Made by a program: the position numbers and the translations under genes
The notes under the pieces: generated by a model
Database searches by the model: none
What the model saw: only the letters and a program-made list of their open reading frames with translations
What the model was told of the DNA's origin: nothing
Virus record (IMG/VR): IMGVR_UViG_3300030380_002559
Span: 1-53,718 of that record
Length of the DNA stretch: 53,718 nt
Origin: a virus
Direction: 5' to 3' (one strand)
Part shown: piece after piece, positions 38,274-48,210 of the stretch
Position numbering within the stretch: position 1 is the first letter of the stretch
Layout: each line of letters begins with the position of its first letter

Positions 38274-41221
38274 TACCTATTTCCTGCCTCTATTTCATCT
38301 AATAGCGCACGAGCCGGTGAGGGCCGATATACAGGTAAATCTTCGTTTGTCGGATCGTCGTATCGACCAAGTAAAATACGACCCATAGTCTTTTCAAACT
38401 CTTTTTGTAACAGCGGCTTTTTCGAAGCTCTAGCTGCTTCGGCCATAATACGTGGGTCAGCAAGAGACAAGGTCAAAGCATCTTCTTTCGCTTGCCCACG
38501 TACTCGGTTAAATGCAGTTAAGAAACGACCGGGGCGAGTAAACATTCCGACATAGCCACGAATAATCCCCGTCAGAAGATTACTTTCTGTTCTTGCGCCG
38601 CGCCTTGGTACTTCTTTAAGAGCAGCCTCGGTCGCGTCAAGGACCGTTCTTAAATTTTGTACATAATCCGCGCCGAATAGCGTTTTCATTTTGGCTTCGT
38701 TGGCGTCTATATAAATACGCATTTCAGCGGGATCTAAAACTTGACGACCATTTACTGTTTTCACGCGCTTTGCAGCCGGGTCAAACATATCCTTATATAC
38801 AAACGCTTTGAACGTATCCATCAGTTCAGGGCTTTGACGAAGCGTACTATAAACTTCATCAAATCTGGTAAACCGATCATTTCGCCATGTGTTTTCAAAA
38901 ATAAGCTCAGGCTCGATTTCTTTTCCGCCGCCTAAATTAAGCTGAGTTCTAATTTTATCTGAAGCTACTTTTTTACCGGCTTGAATATTGTCAACTTGTT
39001 TTGCAAAAGCAGAAGCGTCTCCAAGTAGACTACGTTCAGCAGTAGTAAGGTACGCATCCATCGCCGCACCGTACTCTCTAACGAAACGGTTATGCTTTGC
39101 AACGTCAATGCGGACAATTTCGTTTGTTTTAGGATCGCGAGTAACAACTGTATCTGACCATTTTTTACGGATCGTAGCTCCTACGTCATTAAATAGGTCT
39201 CGGTTTGCAGGTGTGTTTAAAGTGTCTGCAATATCTAAAACAGCCGTCGCACCACGTGAATCTTTTTGGAATAATAAGTTCCACGCAGCTTCAGGGTTTT
39301 TAGCTGTCCGAAGTTTTGCTACAGCAGATTTTTGTACATTACGAAACTGATTCGAAAACTTAGCAAACGAATCATCAAGGACTTTTAATTCTTCTGCTAA
39401 CCCTTCAGGTGCGCCTTTTCGTGAAATAACTCGGTTACGAGCTGTTTCAAGCGCATCCACCATACCGGAAATTGTTTCTGGGCTAGGTGCGGCTTCACCG
39501 CGTTGAGCGGCTAAGTATGCTTTGCGCTCTAATCTACGAAGATCTCGAATATTTTCATTTAAGGTGCGGAGTGACATAGGCTTGATTTTAACCGCTGCAC
39601 CCGAAGAACTTTCGACAAAAGAATCTAAAACTTTATTAACAACCGCTGCATCGCCCGGATCAGCGAAGGGCCGACTGGGTAAAGTCGCCTTTAAGTCTTG
39701 AGCGAAACGAACAGCTTCGGTAGGGCGGATGGCACCCTTACCGGGGATAACACTATCAATAGATATTCCTGTAGCTTCTGACCAGCGTTGGAATAAACCT
39801 TCATATTCTTTACCAATTCTTAATGAAGCAGTTTCAAACGCTTCTCCGATCGCATCTTGCGCCGCACCACCTAAAGCAGGCTCTCCACGAAGCGACGGGG
39901 GTAAATTAAGAGCGTCGTCAATAGCTGATTCAACATTTACAAGCTGCTGGGATACGACTGCTTCGAGATCTGCTGTTCTAGTAGCAGCTGTTTCTGCAGC
40001 AATATTTTGAATATCAGAACCCAAAGCTGCGCGGTCAGCTTCATTAAGCCTAGCGCTTGTTCCGCGCACACCGGGGGGCATAGCTGGTTCTATCGCAGCT
40101 TCTGCACGGATAGCTTCATCTGCCGCAGCTGTTCTTTGAAGGCTCGGGGTAAGTAGCGCGTCCGCCGTTTCACGTGATGGTGATTTTACAACCGAAGCTT
40201 CACGTTCAGCAAGTTCTGTGGCTGCCGCTTGCATAGCCGCTGTATCACCCGCACCGGTTGCTTTTGCTGCTCCGGCTTCTAAAATTTGAGCAGATGAGGG
40301 AAGTACATCAATTTCTGCCGCTTTTTGACCAGCGGGGCTTTCCATAAAATTGTTATATGCTTTGAGGAAAGTATCCTCATTAATGTCTACAGCAAACTTA
40401 GGACTTGCTGCGCCCATTGCTCGAAGGACAGGCTGTATGGCTTTAAATGCCACGGTGCCGCCAATACCGAAGGCCGCACTAAAACCGGCTTCTTTTAAAG
40501 CTTGGGAAATAATAGCGTCTTCGGGTAAATCAGGAGGTAAAAACCCTTTGCTTTTAGCATAAGTTAGACGACCAAGAGATGCAGCGAAAGCAGCAGTAGA
40601 AGCCGCAAGAATCGGGGTTAAAGGTACTTGACCCACACCAGGAATCATTGCAGAGCCGACGCCAGCGGTAACTTCAGCCGCGATCGGTATTAACATGTCT
40701 GCCGAAATATCAGCGACATCACCTAAAACATCCTGCGGTCCAAAAGGATCAACGACGTTATACTTACCATCAAAACGAGGATCTTTAAATTCAAGCCGAC
40801 CACTAACATCACCAACCCGCAGACCGAAATCATAATCGCCGGTTACTAAACCTTCTTTTTCAAAATACCTCTGAAGATTGTATTCGACGTTTTTCTTTTG
40901 TAACTCTGGGTTAAATAAAGTTGTCGTACTAAGATCAAAACGTAATCCCGTGGGAATGCCTTCATTTAAAATCCCAGCTTCTTTTGCGAGTATGCCCGGC
41001 GTTTTATACCCGCCAGTTATTAATTCATTAAAATCAGGAACTTCTTTTGGTTGTAAATTAGCATCCGGACGATCCGTACCCATTGAAAACGGTGTTGACA
41101 TACCTTGTGATACGACATCAGAAAATGACGGTGCAGCCTGAGGCACAGCTGCTGTTGCAGCCGCTTGTTGACTAGATGCTAATAGACGCTGGTCAATGAT
41201 GTCATCTAAAATACTGCTCAT
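38273..41221 (-). CDS. Large internal virion or ejection protein
   Basis: 982 residues, Ala-rich and mainly helical. Residues about 180-225 hold a hydrophobic glycine-rich stretch (VTAGVGSAMIPGVGQVPLTP, then ILAASTAAFAASLG) that could insert in a membrane; later parts have AELAEREASVVKSPSR and long coiled segments (VYSTLRQSPELMDTFKAFVY). Size, composition and place in a row of four such genes fit an ejection protein of T7 gp16 type by analogy. No transglycosylase motif is seen. Confidence 0.6.
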   Translation of the reverse strand: MSSILDDIIDQRLLASSQQAAATAAVPQAAPSFSDVVSQGMSTPFSMGTDRPDANLQPKEVPDFNELITGGYKTPGILAKEAGILNEGIPTGLRFDLSTTTLFNPELQKKNVEYNLQRYFEKEGLVTGDYDFGLRVGDVSGRLEFKDPRFDGKYNVVDPFGPQDVLGDVADISADMLIPIAAEVTAGVGSAMIPGVGQVPLTPILAASTAAFAASLGRLTYAKSKGFLPPDLPEDAIISQALKEAGFSAAFGIGGTVAFKAIQPVLRAMGAASPKFAVDINEDTFLKAYNNFMESPAGQKAAEIDVLPSSAQILEAGAAKATGAGDTAAMQAAATELAEREASVVKSPSRETADALLTPSLQRTAAADEAIRAEAAIEPAMPPGVRGTSARLNEADRAALGSDIQNIAAETAATRTADLEAVVSQQLVNVESAIDDALNLPPSLRGEPALGGAAQDAIGEAFETASLRIGKEYEGLFQRWSEATGISIDSVIPGKGAIRPTEAVRFAQDLKATLPSRPFADPGDAAVVNKVLDSFVESSSGAAVKIKPMSLRTLNENIRDLRRLERKAYLAAQRGEAAPSPETISGMVDALETARNRVISRKGAPEGLAEELKVLDDSFAKFSNQFRNVQKSAVAKLRTAKNPEAAWNLLFQKDSRGATAVLDIADTLNTPANRDLFNDVGATIRKKWSDTVVTRDPKTNEIVRIDVAKHNRFVREYGAAMDAYLTTAERSLLGDASAFAKQVDNIQAGKKVASDKIRTQLNLGGGKEIEPELIFENTWRNDRFTRFDEVYSTLRQSPELMDTFKAFVYKDMFDPAAKRVKTVNGRQVLDPAEMRIYIDANEAKMKTLFGADYVQNLRTVLDATEAALKEVPRRGARTESNLLTGIIRGYVGMFTRPGRFLTAFNRVRGQAKEDALTLSLADPRIMAEAARASKKPLLQKEFEKTMGRILLGRYDDPTNEDLPVYRPSPARALLDEIEAGNR

Positions 41222-43761
41222 TATCGCCCCGCTTTATACTCTCTGTATGCTTCTAAATCTGCATCAGAAAATTTCTCTACAGCGCTTGCTAACCCAGCTC
41301 GGTCGTTTTCAAAAAGTTTTTCTAACACCCCGAGCGTGTTAAACAACTCAAGCTGCGCAGGTGTAAATTTACTATCTACGTTTCCAGTATCTACGTTTCC
41401 AGCGCCATCACCACGATATTTATCTAAAGATTGCATACGGATAAGTTGTCCGTTTGCTCCAGTCGGATCATAAATAATACGGTCAGATAGCCCAGACCGA
41501 ATACCTTCGTTATCCCTCAAAAACCGGTTTACATCAAAAGTCGTTCGGTCAGTAAGATCATCACCTGTTAAACCCTCAACCTCTTTGAGATATTTAAGAT
41601 TACCGGGTGCCTGATGGACTTTATTATACCGAATAGCATAATCGTTAGTTGCTGTCGTTAACGCTTGATTAATACCGGCAATTAAGGTCTCGCCGCTGGC
41701 AAACCACTTTCCTTCAGAAATATCGCCGCCACCAAAAGTAACAAGCGCAGCCGCAACATCTTTATCAGTTAATTTACCGGTTTCACGGCTACCCGCGAGA
41801 GCATAAGCAAAACTCATTAACTGACTCTGTATTGTCACATTACCGTCAGCAAGTTCTGATAACCGTGTAAAAACTTTACCAACAGTAGTATTACCAACCT
41901 TTTCGGTACTACCTTTCATAACGTCGGTAATAGTGCCGTTTAAATAACTTGCTTGGTTATCCGACGCTCTATTGCCAAAATTTCCAGTAATCGCCGTAAT
42001 TTGACCCGAAACGCCTCTAATACCAAGACCAAATTTAGAAACAACGCCAGTAACATCAGAAGGCGCTTCGCCTTTTGAAAGTGAAACCATAATACCGTCG
42101 GCAAGACCAAAAGCGGAACCAAGTGCGTTACCTTGGTTAGATAAATTGTTTGCTTTTTGTACAGCATCAGATGCGGCGAAAGCACCCGCTGCATCGGGTC
42201 CAGCGGCAACCATTTGACCATCAGCGAACACATACTGCTGAGCGGGTTTGCGTTCTGTCAAAAGTGAAATTCGGTTATTAACAGAAGTCAGTTGCGAATT
42301 TAATTCAGCATATTCTTTATCCTCTGAGGACATACCCTGCATTGCCGCCAGCAAGTCAGTTCTTGCAGCAAATTGACGTTGTAGTTCGTCAGAAGGCTGG
42401 TCACCGATCGACGGTTTAACACCAAGAATATTTACTAATCCTCGATTATCTTCCCCTACTTTCGATTTATCGGTAAAACCTTCGACGGTATAGATTTTGC
42501 CTTCTTTAAATTCTAACCCACCAAACTGGCTGGGGAAGGCGTTTTTGTAAAAATCGAATTCTTCTTTCGTTGAAATAACAAAATTCGACTCTACGATATT
42601 AGAGGCGTCAGCAACATCTTCCAGCTTTAAACCGTTCGCTTTTAGTAAAGCAAACATCGTGGCCGGAATATTATCTGCAGATACACCAGAAAATGCATTA
42701 GGATGACGCGCAATAATCGGTAGCGCTTTTTCTTTTTGATCTTTTGTTAAAATATTTAACGAATTCGAGATTGCAGTTGCTCGCCCACGAGCCTCTGTAC
42801 CGTCGATTTTTTCTTGGTTTTGATAAAACGTCGCTAAATCCATAACGAGTTTCGATTGGGCTTTACGTTCTTCACCAAGTTGTTTAGCTAATTGAACACC
42901 CAGCGTTTTTCTTTGTTTTTCGTCTTCACGAAATACACCAAACGCTAACTTATTTAACATGTCGCTTCGAGCGCTCTTTTCTTTCCGACGCTGTTTAGCT
43001 ACAGCAAACCCGCGTTCACCTGCAACACCTACGTCCTTTAAGAAAGAGCTAAGCTCAGAGTCGCCCGGTTGTTTTTTACCTTCACCACGGAGTAAGCTAA
43101 GACCGACAGAAACGGCTACATCCGCCCAAACTGGTGTTTCTTTACTCTGGTCAATTTTAAAGAATTTGTTAACTTCTTCACGCGCTTTTTCAGGTGTCGT
43201 TTTTTCTTTTAGTAACTGTTCAAACAACTCTGAAGATTGCGTACTATTTTGAATTTTAACTAAAGCGCCAAGGAGTTTAGCTAACTCTGGATTATTCTCG
43301 TAAGTTTTTTTCGCAGGTTCGGTGACATCATCAGAGTTATCTGTGGCCATCGACTCAATATCGCTTGCGTCCCCATCTTCAATTAATCGAAGAACGTCAC
43401 CCCCGACTACGTCTGAAGCTAGCGTTTTTGCTTGTTGATCGTCTTTTGGGGTCGTTTCAAATAACGTATCAGGTAAACCCATCGACTGAGCAAAACTTTG
43501 CTTAACCGACATAGGTGAATCGGCAAGTAAATCGCCGCCTAACGCTTCAGTCATAAATTGTTGTTGAGAAAGTGCTTCTAATCCTTGCGGTCCAGATGGG
43601 CGACTAATTTGCGCTCGCGGTACGTTCATACCCCGACCGTCTTGATAAACAGAAACAACGCCTTCCCTGTTTACACCGGGTCGAACAAACCCTGCTCTAG
43701 CAGGAGCCGTTGAACGATTCATTAATGCAGCGGGAGTCAAGAGCCTTGGATCAAGAGCCAT
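41221..43761 (-). CDS. Large internal virion protein
   Basis: 846 residues, Ala- and Lys-rich. The N-terminus MALDPRLLTPAALMNR, then RPGVNREGVVSVYQDGRGM, recurs in marine podovirus virion proteins. The middle is a long helical region (KAREEVNKFFKIDQ, KQRRKEKSARSDMLNKLAFG), the C-terminus is globular with VEGLTGDDLTDRTTFDVNRF and ends FSDADLEAYREYKAGR. Probably injected with the DNA. No enzyme motif recognised. Confidence 0.6.
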   Translation of the reverse strand: MALDPRLLTPAALMNRSTAPARAGFVRPGVNREGVVSVYQDGRGMNVPRAQISRPSGPQGLEALSQQQFMTEALGGDLLADSPMSVKQSFAQSMGLPDTLFETTPKDDQQAKTLASDVVGGDVLRLIEDGDASDIESMATDNSDDVTEPAKKTYENNPELAKLLGALVKIQNSTQSSELFEQLLKEKTTPEKAREEVNKFFKIDQSKETPVWADVAVSVGLSLLRGEGKKQPGDSELSSFLKDVGVAGERGFAVAKQRRKEKSARSDMLNKLAFGVFREDEKQRKTLGVQLAKQLGEERKAQSKLVMDLATFYQNQEKIDGTEARGRATAISNSLNILTKDQKEKALPIIARHPNAFSGVSADNIPATMFALLKANGLKLEDVADASNIVESNFVISTKEEFDFYKNAFPSQFGGLEFKEGKIYTVEGFTDKSKVGEDNRGLVNILGVKPSIGDQPSDELQRQFAARTDLLAAMQGMSSEDKEYAELNSQLTSVNNRISLLTERKPAQQYVFADGQMVAAGPDAAGAFAASDAVQKANNLSNQGNALGSAFGLADGIMVSLSKGEAPSDVTGVVSKFGLGIRGVSGQITAITGNFGNRASDNQASYLNGTITDVMKGSTEKVGNTTVGKVFTRLSELADGNVTIQSQLMSFAYALAGSRETGKLTDKDVAAALVTFGGGDISEGKWFASGETLIAGINQALTTATNDYAIRYNKVHQAPGNLKYLKEVEGLTGDDLTDRTTFDVNRFLRDNEGIRSGLSDRIIYDPTGANGQLIRMQSLDKYRGDGAGNVDTGNVDSKFTPAQLELFNTLGVLEKLFENDRAGLASAVEKFSDADLEAYREYKAGR

Positions 43762-43771
43762 TATCTAACTC

Positions 43772-44653
43772 CTACGCAACTGTTGTAGATGTGACGTTGC
43801 TGCCACTAGCAAACGGTTTATATCCTAATTGACCAGCTAACCCAAGACCAGTAGCTGCTACACCACCAATTTGAGATAATAGACTTTGGTTAGGCAAAGA
43901 CGATATTCCGACTGTAGACGAAGTAGTAGGAACTCCGCGCAATAGGTCACTAAAGAATCCAAACCGACGATAAGGTTCGTCTTGTTGCGCCATAAAGTTA
44001 GCTCTCTGGGTATCAAGAACTGCTTGCGCTTGTTGTTGTTCAAGAGAACCAATACCCAATAGATTTGCGATATCTTGTTGCCCCATTTGTTGGGTCTGAC
44101 CAGCAAGTCCAGCTAATTGGCCTCCCATACTACCTAACCCAGCGGCTCTAGCGCCAACAAGGTTTTGTGCATCCATAAACCCTGCTCTTCGAAGATTTGC
44201 TGACGTATCTCCAAAACTTCTCAAACCCGCACCTGCAATTTCCCCCGAGGCAAGACCTTGACGAGCGCCTCCAAAAGCCCCAGACCCTGTTGCGCTAGCT
44301 CCTAATTGGTTTTGTTGCATACGCGTTTGTTCAGCAATATCTCGACCAACATTTGCTATAACATCGCTGGTATAAGGGTTCATAAAATCCTTATAAGCGT
44401 TAGGGTCCGATAACATTGCCGACCCTGAATCGATTAAACCTTGGCTTTTATCGAGAAGGGGTTGATACGCTCCTATACCTTGATCAACAAGCGTCCCTGC
44501 TCGTTTTTGACGATCTGTAAGATCAGCAACTTCTTGTGGAGGAATAACATCTTCTTCTTGAACCCGCTGATATGCGGATTCAAGAAGTTTCCGAATATAG
44601 TCTTCCATAAATGGGGCAAGACGTTGAACTTGTTCTACAGTTTGTGTCGCCAT
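43772..44653 (-). CDS. Internal virion protein, Ala/Gln/Gly-rich
   Basis: 293 residues. Helical N-terminus (VQRLAPFMEDYIRKLLESAY), then NPYTSDVIANVGRDIAEQ, a glycine-rich stretch (GSGAFGGARQGLASGEIAGA) and a Gln-rich helix (LLGIGSLEQQQAQAVLDTQ). This layout, with MNPYTxxVIxxxxxDI and GAFGGxRQ, is highly conserved in marine podovirus virion proteins. Role in DNA ejection is inferred. Confidence 0.72.
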   Translation of the reverse strand: MATQTVEQVQRLAPFMEDYIRKLLESAYQRVQEEDVIPPQEVADLTDRQKRAGTLVDQGIGAYQPLLDKSQGLIDSGSAMLSDPNAYKDFMNPYTSDVIANVGRDIAEQTRMQQNQLGASATGSGAFGGARQGLASGEIAGAGLRSFGDTSANLRRAGFMDAQNLVGARAAGLGSMGGQLAGLAGQTQQMGQQDIANLLGIGSLEQQQAQAVLDTQRANFMAQQDEPYRRFGFFSDLLRGVPTTSSTVGISSLPNQSLLSQIGGVAATGLGLAGQLGYKPFASGSNVTSTTVA

Positions 44654-44662
44654 ACTATACCC

Positions 44663-45715
44663 CTACGCCATCGCTTTTGCGTTTTTATCTGCTCTTTTTT
44701 CAAACGCTTTCATGATACCCATCATAACTTTCGCGCCCTCATCGGGATTGTTATTACCCGACGGGTCTGCCCCGGCAACAGATTTACCAGTTTGTATAAA
44801 TTCAGTATTCGACGCTAAAATCGGAATTTTATCGTCTCGTGGGCCGCCCGGTCCTTGAAGATAACCGCCGTAAGCTGCACGGGCAAACATAGGACGAATG
44901 GTAGCAGGGTCTACAATTATTTCGTCATAAGTAGGCACACGAGCGTTACGTTCTAAACCAAACAATGAATCTTGCGGCGGTGGAACAAGTTGATCAGGCA
45001 AAGACGGGTTTTCTCCTCTAGCTAAAGCCGCATAATATTTATCTACTACAGAGCGAGTGTCCGGCTCCTCAACTTCTTCTGGTTTTAGAGCAGAAGTTAT
45101 TAAACCTCCCGCTGCAGGAGCAAGTGCAAGGGCTGCCGCTGTACCAAGGCCCATGTTTCCAAGACTCGCGGGTAGCGCACTAGCAATACCTTCTGGTAGA
45201 ACACTTCCTAAAGTTGACCCGGCAGCAGACGGTCCCGCAGCACCCAAAGCTGTCGCGCCGACAGCCTTGTCGCCCATAGGTCCAAGAAACTTAGATCCTG
45301 CAAAACTTAACCCTGCGTTAATAAGCGCCTGTTCTGGCGAAGCGCCTCCAGCTAGAGAACCTAGGCCGCCACCGATAGCGGCTCCAAAAGGACCACCTAT
45401 GGCACCACCGACAACAGAACCAATAATAGGTGCCGCCTTTTTTAAGAGCTTTCCAATATTTTTAAAGAAAAATTCTGGCTGACCCGTTTCTGGATTTATA
45501 GAATTTAATTTATTACCAACAACATACCGATTGGGGTCGTCTATCCCCATAGCTCTCATTTGGTTGAAAAGACTTGATTTTAAATTAGGATTTGCTTCTA
45601 ATACTTCAGCGGGTATGACCGTCTCGCCTTCTGCGGCATGGACTATATAATTGTCTTCGTACCGGCCTAAAGACGCTAAACCCTGTGCAACTTGTTGGTA
45701 TGGAGCTGTCATCAT
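44663..45715 (-). CDS. Virion protein with glycine zipper segment
   Basis: 350 residues. HAAEGETVIPAEVLEANPNL, then LFNQMRAMGI and YVVGNKLNSINPETGQPEFF are conserved in marine podoviruses. Residues about 90-130 form a glycine zipper (PIIGSVVGGAIGGPFGAAIG, then GGLGSLAGG) able to cross a membrane. The end GGYLQGPGGPRDDKIPILAS is conserved too. Such features suit a protein that builds a channel during ejection. MM at the start leaves the exact initiation codon open. Confidence 0.72.
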   Translation of the reverse strand: MMTAPYQQVAQGLASLGRYEDNYIVHAAEGETVIPAEVLEANPNLKSSLFNQMRAMGIDDPNRYVVGNKLNSINPETGQPEFFFKNIGKLLKKAAPIIGSVVGGAIGGPFGAAIGGGLGSLAGGASPEQALINAGLSFAGSKFLGPMGDKAVGATALGAAGPSAAGSTLGSVLPEGIASALPASLGNMGLGTAAALALAPAAGGLITSALKPEEVEEPDTRSVVDKYYAALARGENPSLPDQLVPPPQDSLFGLERNARVPTYDEIIVDPATIRPMFARAAYGGYLQGPGGPRDDKIPILASNTEFIQTGKSVAGADPSGNNNPDEGAKVMMGIMKAFEKRADKNAKAMA

Positions 45716-45762
45716 AGATACCTCAACGCAAAGATACTCTTTCTGTTAGTTTTTCGCAAACT

Positions 45763-46011
45763 TTATTCTTTTATCTTGATTGTACCATTATCGTTAAATA
45801 ATGCTCCAACTTCTAAATCTGTCGAACTTGTTGGTAACTCTGTTAAAGTAATTTTAGTTCCACGCAATATACCGGGATTATCAGTTTGCGAAATAAAAAA
45901 TTCTAAAGTCCGAATTAAATCTGCCATATACATCTGATTATACTCACGAGGCGCTTCCGGCAACCTCGGTGAAGGTGAGCCCGTATCTTTAGTGCTTCTT
46001 TGTTGGGTCAT
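45763..46011 (-). CDS. Small tail-associated conserved protein
   Basis: 82 residues. RLPEAPREYNQMYMADLIRT, then TKITLTELPTSSTDLEVGA, then LFNDNGTIKIKE. The pattern LPTSxxxLxxGALxNDxGxxKI is a conserved mini-domain in phage tail and structural proteins. Its ATG overlaps the stop of the tail gene next to it. Exact role unknown. Confidence 0.75.
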   Translation of the reverse strand: MTQQRSTKDTGSPSPRLPEAPREYNQMYMADLIRTLEFFISQTDNPGILRGTKITLTELPTSSTDLEVGALFNDNGTIKIKE

Positions 46012-48206
46012 TAACGTCTACCATCTGCTCTTTGATCAATGCGAGGACTACCTAGTTTCCACTTAGTGCCAAGCGCAGTAGATTCTACTTTTAATGCAAA
46101 AGAGCGTCCTCGGGACCGGAGATGAAGTTGGTTTGTAAAAGTCTCGACGGGAGAACTAGCCGTTCGTTCTGTCGTACCTGAGGCTGTGTTATTAAAATCT
46201 TCTCCTGGAAAATTTCTAGCTTTTATAGTGAACGTTGCTTGAGGTGAACTAAGGTTTGTAGAACCTGAAAAAGTTAGATCAGGAATAACGCGGCGTATGT
46301 AAATAAACGAGTCACCGTCGCTAAGGTCCATAGAAGCGGATTCTATGAAAGAATTCATAGCCGAACCATCGTCATCATAACCTATTTCATGGTTGTAGAT
46401 ATACGAAGACCCAGCTGCAACAGGAAGGTTTCTCACACCGCGATCTAACCAAGCTGTTCTTGTTAACGAACCAAAATACCAAACTTTTTCACCATAGTTA
46501 TAAACAACATAACGGTCATTATCAGAGGAAGAAGCGGATGGGTAAAACCAAATTACTTCAGAAAATTCTGAATTCACACCCGCAATAACCTTATCCGCTT
46601 GTTCAGAATTAAAGTCTAAAAATACTTTATCTTTTACGGTACAGGGCAGTGTTTGTGTCTGTCCAGCGTAAATGTAAAAAGTATCTATCCCCATCCAAAA
46701 TACAAAGTCTTCTGTAGCGACAGCTGCATGAGGACTCATAATTGTAATATTAGAAGCTAGTTGTTGTAATCCAAAAGTAAAAGGTGGACCGATAAACCGT
46801 AATGAACTAAGAGCTGTATCCGTCCAAACCAAAATTTCACGTTTAGTTTCGACAGCTTGCATAAAGGTCGATCCCGAACCTAACCTCAAATCTCCAGCTG
46901 TATTTGTAGTCGTAGGGTACCAAAGAATGGGGCTTTCTTGCTGCGAAAATCTTATTAATAACGGGTCTTGAACTCCGTCACCTTGAGTAGCAGAAGAATT
47001 ACTATTTATAGCATCGCACCCAAAAGCGATAACGTGTCGATCTTGATCAGAAACTAATATTTGTTTTGCTATTGTTGGCACACTGCGAGAAGCGCCTCCC
47101 CCATGGGAGCTTAATTCTACAGCGTGGGAACCTAATGTGGTTGTTTTATCCCAATAAAAAACCCCGCCATCTCTCGCATTTATTAACAGATCTTCACCAA
47201 AGTTGTCATGTGACCACAGACGAATCTGTGTGGTAGTTGTCAGACCGCCGGATGCCGCAATGCCCCAACCAAAGTAATCGTTAGCCGCGCTGGCATTGCC
47301 TGTAATCAAAGTAACGGTTGCACCGTTTGCGTGAGTAGTTGCATCCGTAGCTGCATTTCCTCCGCCGTGACCTGCTGTGTTTACATTACTGTCCGCTCCT
47401 GTGCCCGCATGAGCGCGGATAACTGTTAGATCATTAGTCGCCACATTGGTGACTTTCATAATCTCGCTATCGACAAGAATAAAATCGCCAGCAACAATTC
47501 CGTGGCCGCCACTTACTGTTAAAGTTGTGTCGGAATTTGAAAAAGTTCCACCCTCGTTGATGGCGGCCTCTGAAGCTCCCGCTGCCACACCACCATACAA
47601 GCCTGCGCCCCAACCGGTGCCGCCAACCGTCGCGTCTAGGCCGACGTTGATTTGATACTCGGCAGTAACACTTGAACTACCACCACTAGCCACCGTAGAT
47701 GTAGCAGCATTAGATACCGTAATCTCATAATTATTCGCGTCGATTACGCGAGTGATGCTGTGTTCCGCGTTTAGTGTGTCGGCTGCAACGCCGCCCACTG
47801 CGGTTGCGTTAGCAAACGTAACGAAGTCGTTTTCAACAGCGCCATGTCCGGTGTCTTTAACACCTACAGTTGTTGAGTTGTTAGTAGTGGAAAAAGGGTT
47901 AGCGTCGATGGTAGCAGCAGCTGCGCGAATCGGCGTGATGTCATTAAAACCACCACCTTCTTCGATGTAGTATTTCAAATGTGTCCCAACACCTAAATAG
48001 TTAGACCCATCAAGGGCAATCCAGTTATGAAGCGCACGGGCAGAGCCTAGATAAGTGGTGGATGTATATTTTTCCCAACCACCCATCTTTTCTGGGTAGC
48101 CCATCCTAAACCTAATTTTATCGCAATCACGCCAGCCGCCTTCGTTAGAGTACGAGGTGACTTCTTGGTTGATACCGGGTTTAAATTGAAGTTTTGTTAA
48201 GGGCAT
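46011..48206 (-). CDS. Tail tube or stabilisation protein, large podovirus tail protein
   Basis: 731 residues from the ATG at 48206 (MPLTKLQFKPGINQEVTSYS), preceded by GGTGGGTT; the frame to 48245 runs through the stop of the preceding gene. GGWRDCDKIRFRMGYPEKMG and GWEKY are the classic opening of the marine podovirus tail protein related to P22 gp10 or T7 gp12. Many beta-rich domains follow, one with a duplicated Thr/Ala/Gly-rich insert at about 110-300. Binds below the portal and builds the tail nozzle (by analogy). Confidence 0.82.
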   Translation of the reverse strand: MPLTKLQFKPGINQEVTSYSNEGGWRDCDKIRFRMGYPEKMGGWEKYTSTTYLGSARALHNWIALDGSNYLGVGTHLKYYIEEGGGFNDITPIRAAAATIDANPFSTTNNSTTVGVKDTGHGAVENDFVTFANATAVGGVAADTLNAEHSITRVIDANNYEITVSNAATSTVASGGSSSVTAEYQINVGLDATVGGTGWGAGLYGGVAAGASEAAINEGGTFSNSDTTLTVSGGHGIVAGDFILVDSEIMKVTNVATNDLTVIRAHAGTGADSNVNTAGHGGGNAATDATTHANGATVTLITGNASAANDYFGWGIAASGGLTTTTQIRLWSHDNFGEDLLINARDGGVFYWDKTTTLGSHAVELSSHGGGASRSVPTIAKQILVSDQDRHVIAFGCDAINSNSSATQGDGVQDPLLIRFSQQESPILWYPTTTNTAGDLRLGSGSTFMQAVETKREILVWTDTALSSLRFIGPPFTFGLQQLASNITIMSPHAAVATEDFVFWMGIDTFYIYAGQTQTLPCTVKDKVFLDFNSEQADKVIAGVNSEFSEVIWFYPSASSSDNDRYVVYNYGEKVWYFGSLTRTAWLDRGVRNLPVAAGSSYIYNHEIGYDDDGSAMNSFIESASMDLSDGDSFIYIRRVIPDLTFSGSTNLSSPQATFTIKARNFPGEDFNNTASGTTERTASSPVETFTNQLHLRSRGRSFALKVESTALGTKWKLGSPRIDQRADGRR

Positions 48207-48210
48207 TATG

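Noticed and set aside
45057-45482. Plus-strand frame of 141 codons, Ala/Pro-rich
   Set aside because: Antisense of the glycine zipper region; no ribosome site and no family.
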